A stretch of 5,278 nt of DNA from an uncultured Lachnospiraceae bacterium (GTDB lineage: Bacteria; Bacillota; Clostridia; Lachnospirales; Lachnospiraceae), in contig CAJTPM010000089.1 in NCBI GenBank assembly GCA_910578085.1, positions 1-5,278 on the forward strand. Direction: 5' to 3'. Under the pieces are notes generated by a model. The model did no database searches. It was not told the DNA's origin and worked only from the letters and a program-made list of their open reading frames with translations. Of this stretch, positions 1-4,724 are shown one piece after another. Position numbers and translations under genes: made by a program. Positions within the stretch are counted from its first letter, which is position 1; every line of letters starts with the position of its first letter.

Positions 1-1
1 A

Positions 2-502
2 GCCGTTGTAACCATCACGGCAAACGAGGGCGAAGCCATTGAAAACGAACTGATTTACGGTTCTGTCAGCGGCAGGAAATCCAATGAGGACGGCGAAGAT
101 TTAGGCGGTGCGTTCATCGGCATCTTTCAGACGGGGACAACAGAATACACGAAAGAAAATGCAATCGCAACTGCCACATCCGAGGATGACGGCAGTTTTT
201 CTTTTGGGGAAGTACCATATGGCACATGGGTAATCCGTGAAATCGAAAGCCCGAAAGGATATGTACTCTCCGAGGAAGAAATCAGCGTGACAATCAGTGA
301 GGTTGACGAAGTAGTGGAGATTGAACTTGTTAATTACTTTATTACGGGAAATATCGCTCTGACTAAGGTAGATAAGGACTACCCAGACAATGTTGTTCGG
401 CAAATTATCTGCACCTACATTCTTCACATTAAATGCGCCTGTATTTCAGATGGTATGGATAAACATTCAAAATTTCTGCATCTGTTTGCGCAGCTTATTT
501 AA
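2..502 (+). CDS. SpaA/Cna-B-fold surface protein, partial and disrupted
   Basis: This is an internal fragment of a Gram-positive cell-wall or pilin-like adhesin. It is open from the window edge, so the true start lies upstream. About 130 residues of real homology hold one Cna-B/SpaA-type beta-sandwich: a GRKSNEDGEDLGGA strand, the SFGEVPYGTWVIREIESPKGYV hallmark, then an IELVNYFITGNIALTKVDKDYPDN linker opening the next repeat. The expected intramolecular isopeptide set is visible: Lys at fragment residue 26, Glu at 80 in the REIESPKGY motif, and Asn at 111. The family normally has many such repeats and ends in a sortase signal, both missing here. Homology stops at about 389-391, where the transposon end begins. 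The frame then runs 37 codons into transposon DNA, giving a Cys-rich unrelated tail before a TAA at 500-502. The product is probably non-functional and unanchored. Family assignment is confident; the exact protein is not. Confidence 0.8.
   Translation, partial: AVVTITANEGEAIENELIYGSVSGRKSNEDGEDLGGAFIGIFQTGTTEYTKENAIATATSEDDGSFSFGEVPYGTWVIREIESPKGYVLSEEEISVTISEVDEVVEIELVNYFITGNIALTKVDKDYPDNVVRQIICTYILHIKCACISDGMDKHSKFLHLFAQLI
391..415 (+). repeat. Left terminal inverted repeat of the three-gene transposon
   Basis: Read inward, this end begins TGTTGTTCGG and continues CAAATTATCTGCACC. It matches the reverse complement of the right end in 17 of 25 positions, including the block ATTATCT at 404-410. 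The outermost bases could shift by about 3 bp: extending outward adds CA, which is shared with the other end. Confidence 0.65.
401..483 (+). repeat. Two direct subterminal repeats in the left end (possible transposase sites)
   Basis: CAAATTATCTGCACCT at 401-416 recurs as CAAAATTTCTGCATCT at 468-483, with 13 of 16 bases identical and starts 67 bp apart. The core (A/T)TCTGCA reads inward in both. The right end carries the same core as ATCTACA (minus strand, 3612-3618) and ATCTGCA (minus strand, 3525-3531). Mu- and Tn7-type transposases bind several such sites per end, so these are candidate binding sites. This is inference from sequence similarity only. Confidence 0.45.
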
Positions 503-531
503 GGTCAGTATTGTATAAACAATTCCAGCCA

Positions 532-572
532 GTTTCCTTTTTCCGGTGCCTATCGCATGGGAAAAAAGAAAC
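532..572. repeat. Inverted repeat, 13-bp arms
   Basis: Arms at 532-544 and 560-572 pair in 12 of 13 positions (GTTTCCTTTTTCC against GGAAAAAAGAAAC) around a 15-base loop. Neither strand has a T-run directly after the stem, so it does not look like a terminator. It lies in the gene-free left end of the transposon, beyond the operon's likely terminator. Confidence 0.6.
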
Positions 573-586
573 AGCATCTGAATTGT

Positions 587-636
587 CAGTACAATTTAAA
601 GTGTTCATGGGAAGATGTCCCGAGTGAATTGTACTG
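587..636. repeat. Nested inverted repeat, 10-bp perfect outer arms
   Basis: CAGTACAATT at 587-596 is the exact reverse complement of AATTGTACTG at 627-636. Inside the 30-base loop, GGGA at 609-612 can pair with TCCC at 618-621. A related AATTGTC sits next to it at 581-587 and again near 710-716, so AATTGT is a recurring word in this region. Function unknown. Confidence 0.5.
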
Positions 637-656
637 CTTCCGGATATAATTCAGAA

Positions 657-691
657 AACAGGGGATTTCCTGTACTCTTAAATCCCCTGTT
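657..691 (-). terminator. Likely intrinsic terminator of the transposon operon
   Basis: A perfect 12-bp stem (AACAGGGGATTT at 657-668 with AAATCCCCTGTT at 680-691) encloses an 11-base loop. Read on the minus strand, the GC-rich part of the stem is followed by TTTTCTGAATT. It lies about 70 bases past the ATPase stop codon, where an end signal for the operon is expected. The T-run is short (four, two of them in the stem), so termination may be partial. On the plus strand the stem is followed by only TT-CTC. Confidence 0.6.
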
Positions 692-730
692 CTCATCAGC
701 TGATACTGAATTGTCTGCTGTCAGTTAACT

Positions 731-756
731 ATTCGCAAAACAAAGGATTTGCGAAT
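731..756. repeat. Inverted repeat just after the ATPase stop codon
   Basis: ATTCGCAAA at 731-739 pairs perfectly with TTTGCGAAT at 748-756 across an 8-base loop. On the minus strand it starts only a few bases after the ATPase stop codon. No T-run follows, so it is more likely an mRNA 3'-end structure or a protein-binding site than a terminator. Confidence 0.5.
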
Positions 757-758
757 GC

Positions 759-1562
759 TTACCCAAGCTGGACATCATTGATGGCCTGCATGGCGGTCTC
801 ACCAGTTACTGTATGAAGCTCCTTGGAATCAGCAATGAGCAGGCAGGCATCGCAGATACGGTTGATGACACGCGGCGTACCGTTGGCAGAGTTAAGGACT
901 GCCTCAAGGGCATTTTCCTCAAAGACCGTCTGCCTGCATCCTGCGCCTTTTAGTTTTTCCGTGACATAAATGCGTCCTTCCTCCTTTGAGAGGCCCTCCA
1001 TGTTGTAATTCATGACAAGCCTCTGGCGGAGCGGTTCATGCGCATTCAGGCGCAGGGTATTGTTTAACTGGGGCTGTCCGGCAAGGAGGATAACAGCCCG
1101 GTCCCTGGAATCCATCTCAAAGTTGAACAGTATCTTTAAGTCGCTTAAAACGGCTCCGTTCATGTGGTTGGCCTCATCGATGATGATGACCGGGGTGATC
1201 CTTTTTTCAAGGGCAAGGTAGTTGACCGAGTCCTGTATGAGCTTAAAGTTGTCTATCTTGCGGGATGCAGGTTCCGCCCCGAAGGAGGAAGCCAGAAGGC
1301 GGTAGAATTCCTGTACGGTGAGGGTGGAAAGGCTTGAATAGACCACCTTATAGCGTGAAGGGTTCAGGGAAGCAGCAAAAGAACGAAGCGCCGTTGTCTT
1401 GCCCAGTCCCGGGGAGCCGGTCAGGAGGCCGAAGCCTTTGGTCTCTACAAGATAATTCAGGCGGAAACGCACCTCGTGGGATTCCTCATTCTCCACGAGG
1501 ATTTCTTTGGAATTCTTTAGGAACGGGTTGAATTCCAGACCGAAACGTGCAATGTAATCCAT
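759..1562 (-). CDS. AAA+ ATPase, ExeA/TniB/TnsC-like transposition regulator
   Basis: At 267 residues this fits the length of MuB/TniB/ExeA-type transposition ATPases. Such proteins bind DNA in the ATP state, mark the target and stimulate the transposase. Visible motifs: an N-terminal FGLEFNPF segment typical of ExeA-like proteins, Walker A GSPGLGKTT (about 49-57), Walker B VIIIDEAN (about 125-132), sensor 1 LLAGQP (about 159-164), arginine-finger candidates in EPLRQRL (176-182), and sensor 2 GTPRVINR (228-235). No membrane segment or secretion context supports a GspA/ExeA role; adjacency to a transposase argues for transposition. Its ATG overlaps the transposase stop codon by one base (TAATG), implying translational coupling. 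The ribosome-binding site AAGGAGGTGAT lies inside the end of the transposase gene and inside a hairpin. The protein looks intact. Confidence 0.9.
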   Translation of the reverse strand: MDYIARFGLEFNPFLKNSKEILVENEESHEVRFRLNYLVETKGFGLLTGSPGLGKTTALRSFAASLNPSRYKVVYSSLSTLTVQEFYRLLASSFGAEPASRKIDNFKLIQDSVNYLALEKRITPVIIIDEANHMNGAVLSDLKILFNFEMDSRDRAVILLAGQPQLNNTLRLNAHEPLRQRLVMNYNMEGLSKEEGRIYVTEKLKGAGCRQTVFEENALEAVLNSANGTPRVINRICDACLLIADSKELHTVTGETAMQAINDVQLG

Positions 1563-2821
1563 TATTCATCACCTCCTTGGAGGTGATCACCTCTGCAAAG
1601 ATAAGTCTTATTTCTTTTGATCATGGAGTTATCGTGTTTGTGCAGGAGCTTTACAGGCGTAAGGGAGGCGTCCTGCTCCACAACAAATATTTCTTTCAGA
1701 TCGGGGGAATAGCGGAGCCGGATGCGTCTTTTTGCAAAACGGTAATCGACTTCGTACTCCGTATGGTCAATAACGATGACGCTGTCGGCGGATACTGTTC
1801 TTTCAATTTCCAGAAGGAAAGCCCGTTCGATTTCCGCATCATCCAGCCGGCGGATATGATCAGGTTCGGAGAAGAAACGGTCCACCGGGGACTTTCCGCC
1901 GAGGGAGGAATGGGGCGCCTGATTGTAAGCATTGACAAATGCGTACAGGGAGGCGCGCAGTCCGTCAAGGGAATGGAAAGCGCGCATGTCAAGGGAAGCC
2001 ATCCACTGGTCCTTCATGGTGCGGAACCATCGTTCGATCTTTGCCTTTGCAGTGGGCGTGTAAGGCTGGCAGTAATTAAGCGTGGAGCCGATCCTTGCGC
2101 AGAGAAGCTCCATCTGCCTGTTCTTATAGGAACTGCCGTTGTCAAAGTTGAATACCTTTGGCCTGCCGTATTTGGAGACGGCAGAGCGCATGACGGACAT
2201 GAGGTTCACAAAGTTGTCCTGGAAAAAGATGTCAATGCCGGTGATAAAACGGCTTGCGTCATCAATCAGCGCAATGATATAGACTTTCTTTTTTCCGCTT
2301 TCCGTGATCATCCTAGGACCAACGCTGGAATCGCCGCACCAGACCTCATTGATGTGGGGGCGTTCATAGCGGCGCATGTCCTTATTGTTCGTCATCCTGT
2401 TTTCAGCCATAAGCTGGTTCACAAAGCGGCAGACAGAGGATTCGGAAACGGAAGTCCTGGAGATGAGTCCGTTATCAAGGAGAGCGCGGTAGATCATGGA
2501 TGCGGGCATCCTGGGATAGCGTTCCTTCATGTGGCGGATAAATTCCTGGCATTCATCATCCAGGCAGCGGCTTTTGCCAGAGTCAGAACGGCTTTTTGGC
2601 ATGAGTGCGTCAAAACCGTTTTTTAAATAAGAGCGGTACCATCTTTCGATGGAAGCGGCGGAAAAATGTTTTGTGGAGCCGTCCGGAGCCGGATAAGACT
2701 TCTCGGCCGCCTCCCTGTAATAATCGTCAAGACTCTGGAAATCATCCTTCGTGCCGCTTATTAAAGGGGCAATAGCCCCGTAGCGCATCAGGGCGACAGC
2801 GTGTTTTTCATCCTGTGTCAT
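1562..2821 (-). CDS. DDE transposase, Mu/TniA/IS481-like (rve integrase core)
   Basis: A 419-residue transposase that would bind the element ends and carry out strand transfer. Domains in order: N-terminal helix-turn-helix region (about 10-140, with SIERWYRSYLKNGFDAL and a second helical DNA-binding block around 105-140); rve-type RNase H catalytic core (about 155-310) with Asp164 (WCGDSS), Asp227 (FNFDNGSSY) and Glu263 (AKIERWF), 35 residues lying between the last two; and a C-terminal beta-rich part (about 340-395) like the Mu transposase C-terminal barrel. All three catalytic residues are present, so it is probably active. The core block YNQAPHSSLGGKSPVDRF is typical of this superfamily. 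A strong AGGAGG sits eight bases before the ATG. It is the middle gene, 67 bp after the zinc-ribbon gene and overlapping the ATPase start by one base. TniA-like and IS481-like labels are both defensible; the partner ATPase favours TniA/Mu-like. Confidence 0.92.
   Translation of the reverse strand: MTQDEKHAVALMRYGAIAPLISGTKDDFQSLDDYYREAAEKSYPAPDGSTKHFSAASIERWYRSYLKNGFDALMPKSRSDSGKSRCLDDECQEFIRHMKERYPRMPASMIYRALLDNGLISRTSVSESSVCRFVNQLMAENRMTNNKDMRRYERPHINEVWCGDSSVGPRMITESGKKKVYIIALIDDASRFITGIDIFFQDNFVNLMSVMRSAVSKYGRPKVFNFDNGSSYKNRQMELLCARIGSTLNYCQPYTPTAKAKIERWFRTMKDQWMASLDMRAFHSLDGLRASLYAFVNAYNQAPHSSLGGKSPVDRFFSEPDHIRRLDDAEIERAFLLEIERTVSADSVIVIDHTEYEVDYRFAKRRIRLRYSPDLKEIFVVEQDASLTPVKLLHKHDNSMIKRNKTYLCRGDHLQGGDE
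1568..1587 (-). promoter_or_regulatory. Hairpin that hides the ATPase ribosome-binding site
   Basis: ATCACCTCC (1568-1576) and GGAGGTGAT (1579-1587) form a perfect 9-bp inverted repeat with a two-base spacer. In the mRNA (minus strand) the second arm is the near-perfect Shine-Dalgarno of the ATPase, six to seven bases before its ATG. The hairpin encodes the last transposase residues (DHLQGGDE). Ribosomes finishing the transposase would melt it, tying ATPase synthesis to transposase translation. A second GAGGTGAT just upstream makes the overlapping palindrome AGGTGATCACCT (1581-1592), so two alternative folds are possible. The structure is seen; the coupling role is inferred. Confidence 0.6.
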
Positions 2822-2888
2822 GTAAAAAACCTCCTATAAAAGTGTATGGATACAGTATAAGCGCAGGGACAGAGGCTGTCGTGTAAGG
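2822..2888 (-). promoter_or_regulatory. Intergenic spacer with transposase ribosome-binding site
   Basis: On the minus strand, TATAGGAGG followed by TTTTTTAC precedes the transposase ATG, giving a strong ribosome-binding site with eight-base spacing (AGGAGG at about 2830-2835). A small stem GACAG-AGG-CTGTC lies at 2868-2880. A TATACT about 35 bases before the ribosome-binding site could be a -10 box, but I see no convincing -35, so read-through from the upstream gene is the simpler model. Confidence 0.5.
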
Positions 2889-3416
2889 TTATGTGGTCAG
2901 TGGGAATAAGATATTCGGGGTGCGTTTAACCTGCATGAACTGGAGGCAGTAGGCGGAAAAACAGAGGGAAACGAGTTCCTTTAGAGGACAGATGGGAATG
3001 CCGCAGGAAAGAAGACGCTGTTTCCAGCGGCGCAGATAGGAGCGCATAATATATTTGACGTTGTTCTCATCAATGCAGGGAATGCGGTCCAAAAGGGAGC
3101 GGAGTGCGTGTTTATCCGGAAAAAAATGGATGATATCGGCCTGGTCGGGAGCGGATACCTGTGAATAAGGGACGATGAGGGATGGGAGGAGTGCGTGTGT
3201 CCTGCGGCATTCATGGCAGCGGAGACGGCAGATGCGCAGCCGGATGATGCCGTCAGGGGTCTTCAGACCACGCAGGTAATAGCCATGGACAGAGAGGCAG
3301 GCAGAATGGCCGCATGTACATGTGAGCTGGTGGAACTGGATGGAGGAAAGGATGTCATCATAGTCTTTTTGGTTTAAAGGGTTGCGCATTTCAACGGATA
3401 AGGTTATCATAAGCAT
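2889..3416 (-). CDS. Zinc-ribbon DNA-binding protein, DUF6431-like, first gene of transposon operon
   Basis: A 175-residue protein that I recognise as resembling the DUF6431 family often placed beside DDE/ATPase transposition genes in Clostridia; its function is not established. Visible: a cysteine cluster CTCGHSAC (Cys33, Cys35, Cys40) with His44, and a second set Cys63, Cys67, Cys70 in RICRLRCHECRRTH, together shaped like the zinc ribbon at the N-terminus of ISL3-type transposases. A helical, basic segment follows (IDENNVKYIMRSYLRRWKQRLL, about 115-136) that could be helix-turn-helix. There is no DDE triad, so it is not itself a transposase. No signal peptide or membrane helix. The start is uncertain: no Shine-Dalgarno precedes the first ATG, and Met3 (3410) or Met10 (3389) are alternatives. 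A GC hairpin ends about eight bases before the ATG. A role in end or target recognition is inferred from position. Confidence 0.75.
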   Translation of the reverse strand: MLMITLSVEMRNPLNQKDYDDILSSIQFHQLTCTCGHSACLSVHGYYLRGLKTPDGIIRLRICRLRCHECRRTHALLPSLIVPYSQVSAPDQADIIHFFPDKHALRSLLDRIPCIDENNVKYIMRSYLRRWKQRLLSCGIPICPLKELVSLCFSAYCLQFMQVKRTPNILFPLTT

Positions 3417-3424
3417 GTAATAAA

Positions 3425-3438
3425 GCGGCGCAAGCCGC
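3425..3438 (-). promoter_or_regulatory. GC-rich hairpin directly before the zinc-ribbon gene
   Basis: GCGGC (3425-3429) pairs with GCCGC (3434-3438) across a four-base loop. On the minus strand it is followed by TTTATTAC and then the ATG. It could weaken initiation or act as a weak attenuator. The normal place for a Shine-Dalgarno is taken by this stem and an AT stretch. Confidence 0.45.
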
Positions 3439-3450
3439 GAATAGATGATG

Positions 3451-3491
3451 GCAGGAGCTTAACTTTGGACGGTTGGGGCTCCTGCTTTTTT
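3451..3491 (+). terminator. Intrinsic terminator facing outward at the right end, or leader hairpin of the operon
   Basis: GCAGGAGC (3451-3458) pairs perfectly with GCTCCTGC (3478-3485) across a 19-base loop, and six T residues (3486-3491) follow on the plus strand. That is a classic terminator for plus-strand transcription, yet no plus-strand gene lies upstream inside the transposon. On the minus strand the same stem would sit in the 5' leader of the operon, roughly 15 bases after the predicted transcription start. Either role is possible. Confidence 0.55.
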
Positions 3492-3508
3492 AATCGGGTC
3501 ACAAAGGT

Positions 3509-3536
3509 ATGATAACACAGAAAATGCAGATGTAAA
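3509..3536 (-). promoter_or_regulatory. Sigma-70-type promoter of the transposon operon
   Basis: Minus strand: TTTACA (-35, 3531-3536), a 16-base spacer, then TATCAT (-10, 3509-3514). Each box differs from consensus by one base. The start would fall near 3502, giving a leader of about 85 bases with two hairpins before the zinc-ribbon ATG. The inward ATCTGCA core (3525-3531), shared with the left end, overlaps the spacer and the edge of the -35, so transposase binding could repress the promoter. Confidence 0.6.
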
Positions 3537-3609
3537 GAAAGTGACGGATTCTCCGCCTGGCTGGATACATCCGTAGATTCAACTAATCTGGGTAAAAACG
3601 GTGATTTGG

Positions 3610-3634
3610 GATGTAGATAATCTAAAGAATAATA
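3610..3634 (-). repeat. Right terminal inverted repeat of the three-gene transposon
   Basis: Read inward on the minus strand this begins TATTATTCTTTAGATTATCT and then ACATC. It pairs with the left end and contains the 11-bp palindrome TAGATAATCTA at 3614-3624. The reverse-transcriptase homology on the plus strand resumes within a few bases outside it. Confidence 0.65.
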
Positions 3635-3772
3635 GTGTATGTCGTGGATATGGATTTAGAGAAATTCTTTGACACGGTGTGCCAGAGCAAGCTGATGGAA
3701 GTGTTATCAAGAACCATCAAAGACGGGCGGGTAATATCGCTGATACACAAATACCTCAATGCAGGTGTGATA
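3635..3772 (+). pseudogene. ltrA: Group II intron reverse transcriptase/maturase, internal fragment
   Basis: The plus-strand frame reads YVVDMDLEKFFDTV, then a segment ending SLIHKYLNAGVI. This is characteristic of bacterial group II intron-encoded reverse transcriptases around the first catalytic Asp motif (the DMDLEKFFD block). Only about 45 codons of a protein normally over 400 residues remain. The YADD active site, maturase (X) and endonuclease domains are missing. It begins at the transposon right end and stops where the IS3 inverted repeat begins, so it is cut on both sides. The in-frame GTG at 3635 is not a real start, and the frame simply runs on into IS3 DNA. No group II ribozyme domain V or VI is visible in the window. 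Confidence 0.8.
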
Positions 3773-3773
3773 T

Positions 3774-3807
3774 TGTCAATATTGGTTGACACTTTTTTTA
3801 CAAGGAT
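3774..3807 (+). repeat. IS3 inverted repeat at the orfB end
   Basis: Begins TGTCAATATTGGTTGACAC and continues through a run of seven T residues to CAAGGAT. With one gap in the outer part it matches the other end, including eight consecutive bases (GTTGACAC) and the CAAGGAT block. The tip TGTCAA reads as TTGACA outward on the minus strand. Confidence 0.7.
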
Positions 3808-3815
3808 ATCAATGC

Positions 3816-4724
3816 CTAAGCTGCAGCATTCAGAGATTCGTAATATCTCTGTCGCTTGACCATAGGAGGGAGCCCTTCATTGGCGGAGCATATCCTTCTA
3901 TTGTTCCAATAGCTGATGAAGTATCTCCAGATAAGAGTTTTCACTTCCTCCACGGCCATTTCCTCTGTATCATGCCTCCCATAGATGAGTTCCTCCTTCA
4001 TACGCGCCCACATGCTCTCACACCGCGCATTGTCATGGCAGCGTCCCCCTTCACTGTTCATGCTCTGGAGAATGCCATATTTTGCAATCCTCCTGCGGTA
4101 GCTTCCGCTGGTGTACTGTGAACCCCGGTCAGAATGAATGACAGCCCCTTTAAGTGCCGGATAGGATCGGACAGCGTTTTCGAGTGTGCGCCCGCACAAT
4201 TCTGCTTTCATGTTTGTATCCATTGACAGTCCCAGAACTGCGGCATCAAAACAGTCAAATATGGCAGATACATACAGCTTTCCATCTTTTGCCTTGATTT
4301 CAGTTATGTCTGTAACGCATTTTTTTAACGGCTCTGCAGATGTAAAATCCCGTTTCAGCAGATCGTCGGATTTTCGTGCCTTACGGTCAGCTTTGGTGAT
4401 CCCGTTTGGCTTGCGTTTTGGACGGTGGCTAAGCCCGATCTGCTCCATGACACGGTAAACCGTCCTCTCGCTGGGGATATGGAGGCCTTCGGGTTGTTTC
4501 AGGAGAAGCGCCTGATACATGCGGATCCGCCCATAGGTGTCGTTGCATTCGTCCTCTGATGCGACCGCCCGCATTGCGTCGGCTAAATTCTGATATTTCC
4601 ACGGCCGGTCTTTGTTAGCCAGATATTTATAAAACCCCTGTCGTGTTACTTTCAGCATCCGACAGTAGAAAGAAATCTTTCCCTTGATAACGCCGTCCTC
4701 GGTTTTTATGGCAAGAAACATCAT
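3816..4724 (-). CDS. IS3-family transposase OrfB (DDE catalytic subunit)
   Basis: At 302 residues it has the usual OrfB length. The N-terminal part (about 1-50: ISFYCRMLKVTRQGFYKYL) is the OrfB HTH_21-type region, followed by TYGRIRMYQAL (63-73) and the rve catalytic core. Catalytic residues are Asp139 (CVTDITEI), Asp199 (VIHSDRGSQYTS) and Glu236 (DNARCESMWARMKEE). There are 36 residues between the second Asp and Glu, one more than the family's usual 35, because of an extra residue in SMNSEGGRCHDNA. The C-terminal ISYWNNRRICSANEGLPP block is also typical. Its ATG overlaps the orfA stop (ATGA), and the frame is open upstream back past the frameshift heptamer. It is therefore probably made as an OrfAB fusion of about 415 residues, with separate OrfB as a secondary product. 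It looks intact. Confidence 0.93.
   Translation of the reverse strand: MMFLAIKTEDGVIKGKISFYCRMLKVTRQGFYKYLANKDRPWKYQNLADAMRAVASEDECNDTYGRIRMYQALLLKQPEGLHIPSERTVYRVMEQIGLSHRPKRKPNGITKADRKARKSDDLLKRDFTSAEPLKKCVTDITEIKAKDGKLYVSAIFDCFDAAVLGLSMDTNMKAELCGRTLENAVRSYPALKGAVIHSDRGSQYTSGSYRRRIAKYGILQSMNSEGGRCHDNARCESMWARMKEELIYGRHDTEEMAVEEVKTLIWRYFISYWNNRRICSANEGLPPMVKRQRYYESLNAAA

Larger units (their letters stand above)
428..758. other. Gene-free left end of the transposon
   Basis: Apart from the out-of-frame tail of the disrupted surface protein gene (to 502), I find no credible coding region here. The stretch holds one subterminal repeat (468-483) and four inverted repeats (532-572, 587-636, 657-691, 731-756), of which only 657-691 looks like a terminator. 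Such a dense set of stems within about 225 bp is the main feature. Whether it is transcribed is unknown. Confidence 0.6.
391..3634 (-). mobile_element. Three-gene DDE/AAA+ transposon with zinc-ribbon accessory gene
   Basis: This is a transposon of about 3.24 kb bounded by imperfect inverted ends at 391-415 and 3610-3634 (17 of 25 bases match). It contains a minus-strand operon: zinc-ribbon protein, Mu/TniA-like transposase, ExeA/TniB-like ATPase. Homology of the neighbouring genes stops at both boundaries (surface protein at about 391, reverse transcriptase from about 3638), which supports the limits to within a few bases. The 5-bp flanks differ (GACAA on the left, GTGTA on the right), so no target duplication is seen. 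No resolvase, TnsA, TniQ or passenger gene is visible. The gene pair resembles Tn5053/Tn552/Mu-type systems; the exact family is inferred. Confidence 0.75.

Noticed and set aside
101..427. Minus-strand frame of 108 codons at the left edge
   Set aside because: It is antisense to the Cna-B coding frame, crosses the transposon boundary and has no family features.
391..758. CRISPR array or guide-RNA locus suggested by repeated AATTGT words and hairpins
   Set aside because: The repeats are short, unevenly spaced and mostly inverted, with no constant repeat-spacer pattern and no Cas-like gene in the window.
759..1562. GspA/ExeA secretion ATPase rather than a transposition protein
   Set aside because: There is no transmembrane or peptidoglycan-binding region, and the start overlaps a transposase stop, so the resemblance is to the shared AAA+ fold.
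1696..1992. Second minus-strand frame of 98 codons inside the transposase gene
   Set aside because: It overlaps the transposase on the same strand in another frame, and its protein is low-complexity and Ser/Pro-rich without motifs.
1547..2626. Long plus-strand open frame of 359 codons opposite the transposase
   Set aside because: It lies fully antisense to a transposase gene with all catalytic residues and a strong ribosome-binding site. Its translation shows no recognisable domain, so it is a shadow of the real codon pattern.
3635..3772. A functional group II intron
   Set aside because: Only a reverse transcriptase fragment is present; no ribozyme 5' end, domain V or exon junction is visible on either side.
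3786..4121. Plus-strand frame of 111 codons at the IS3 left end
   Set aside because: It starts in the inverted repeat and runs antisense to the conserved 3' half of orfB; no domain or ribosome-binding site.
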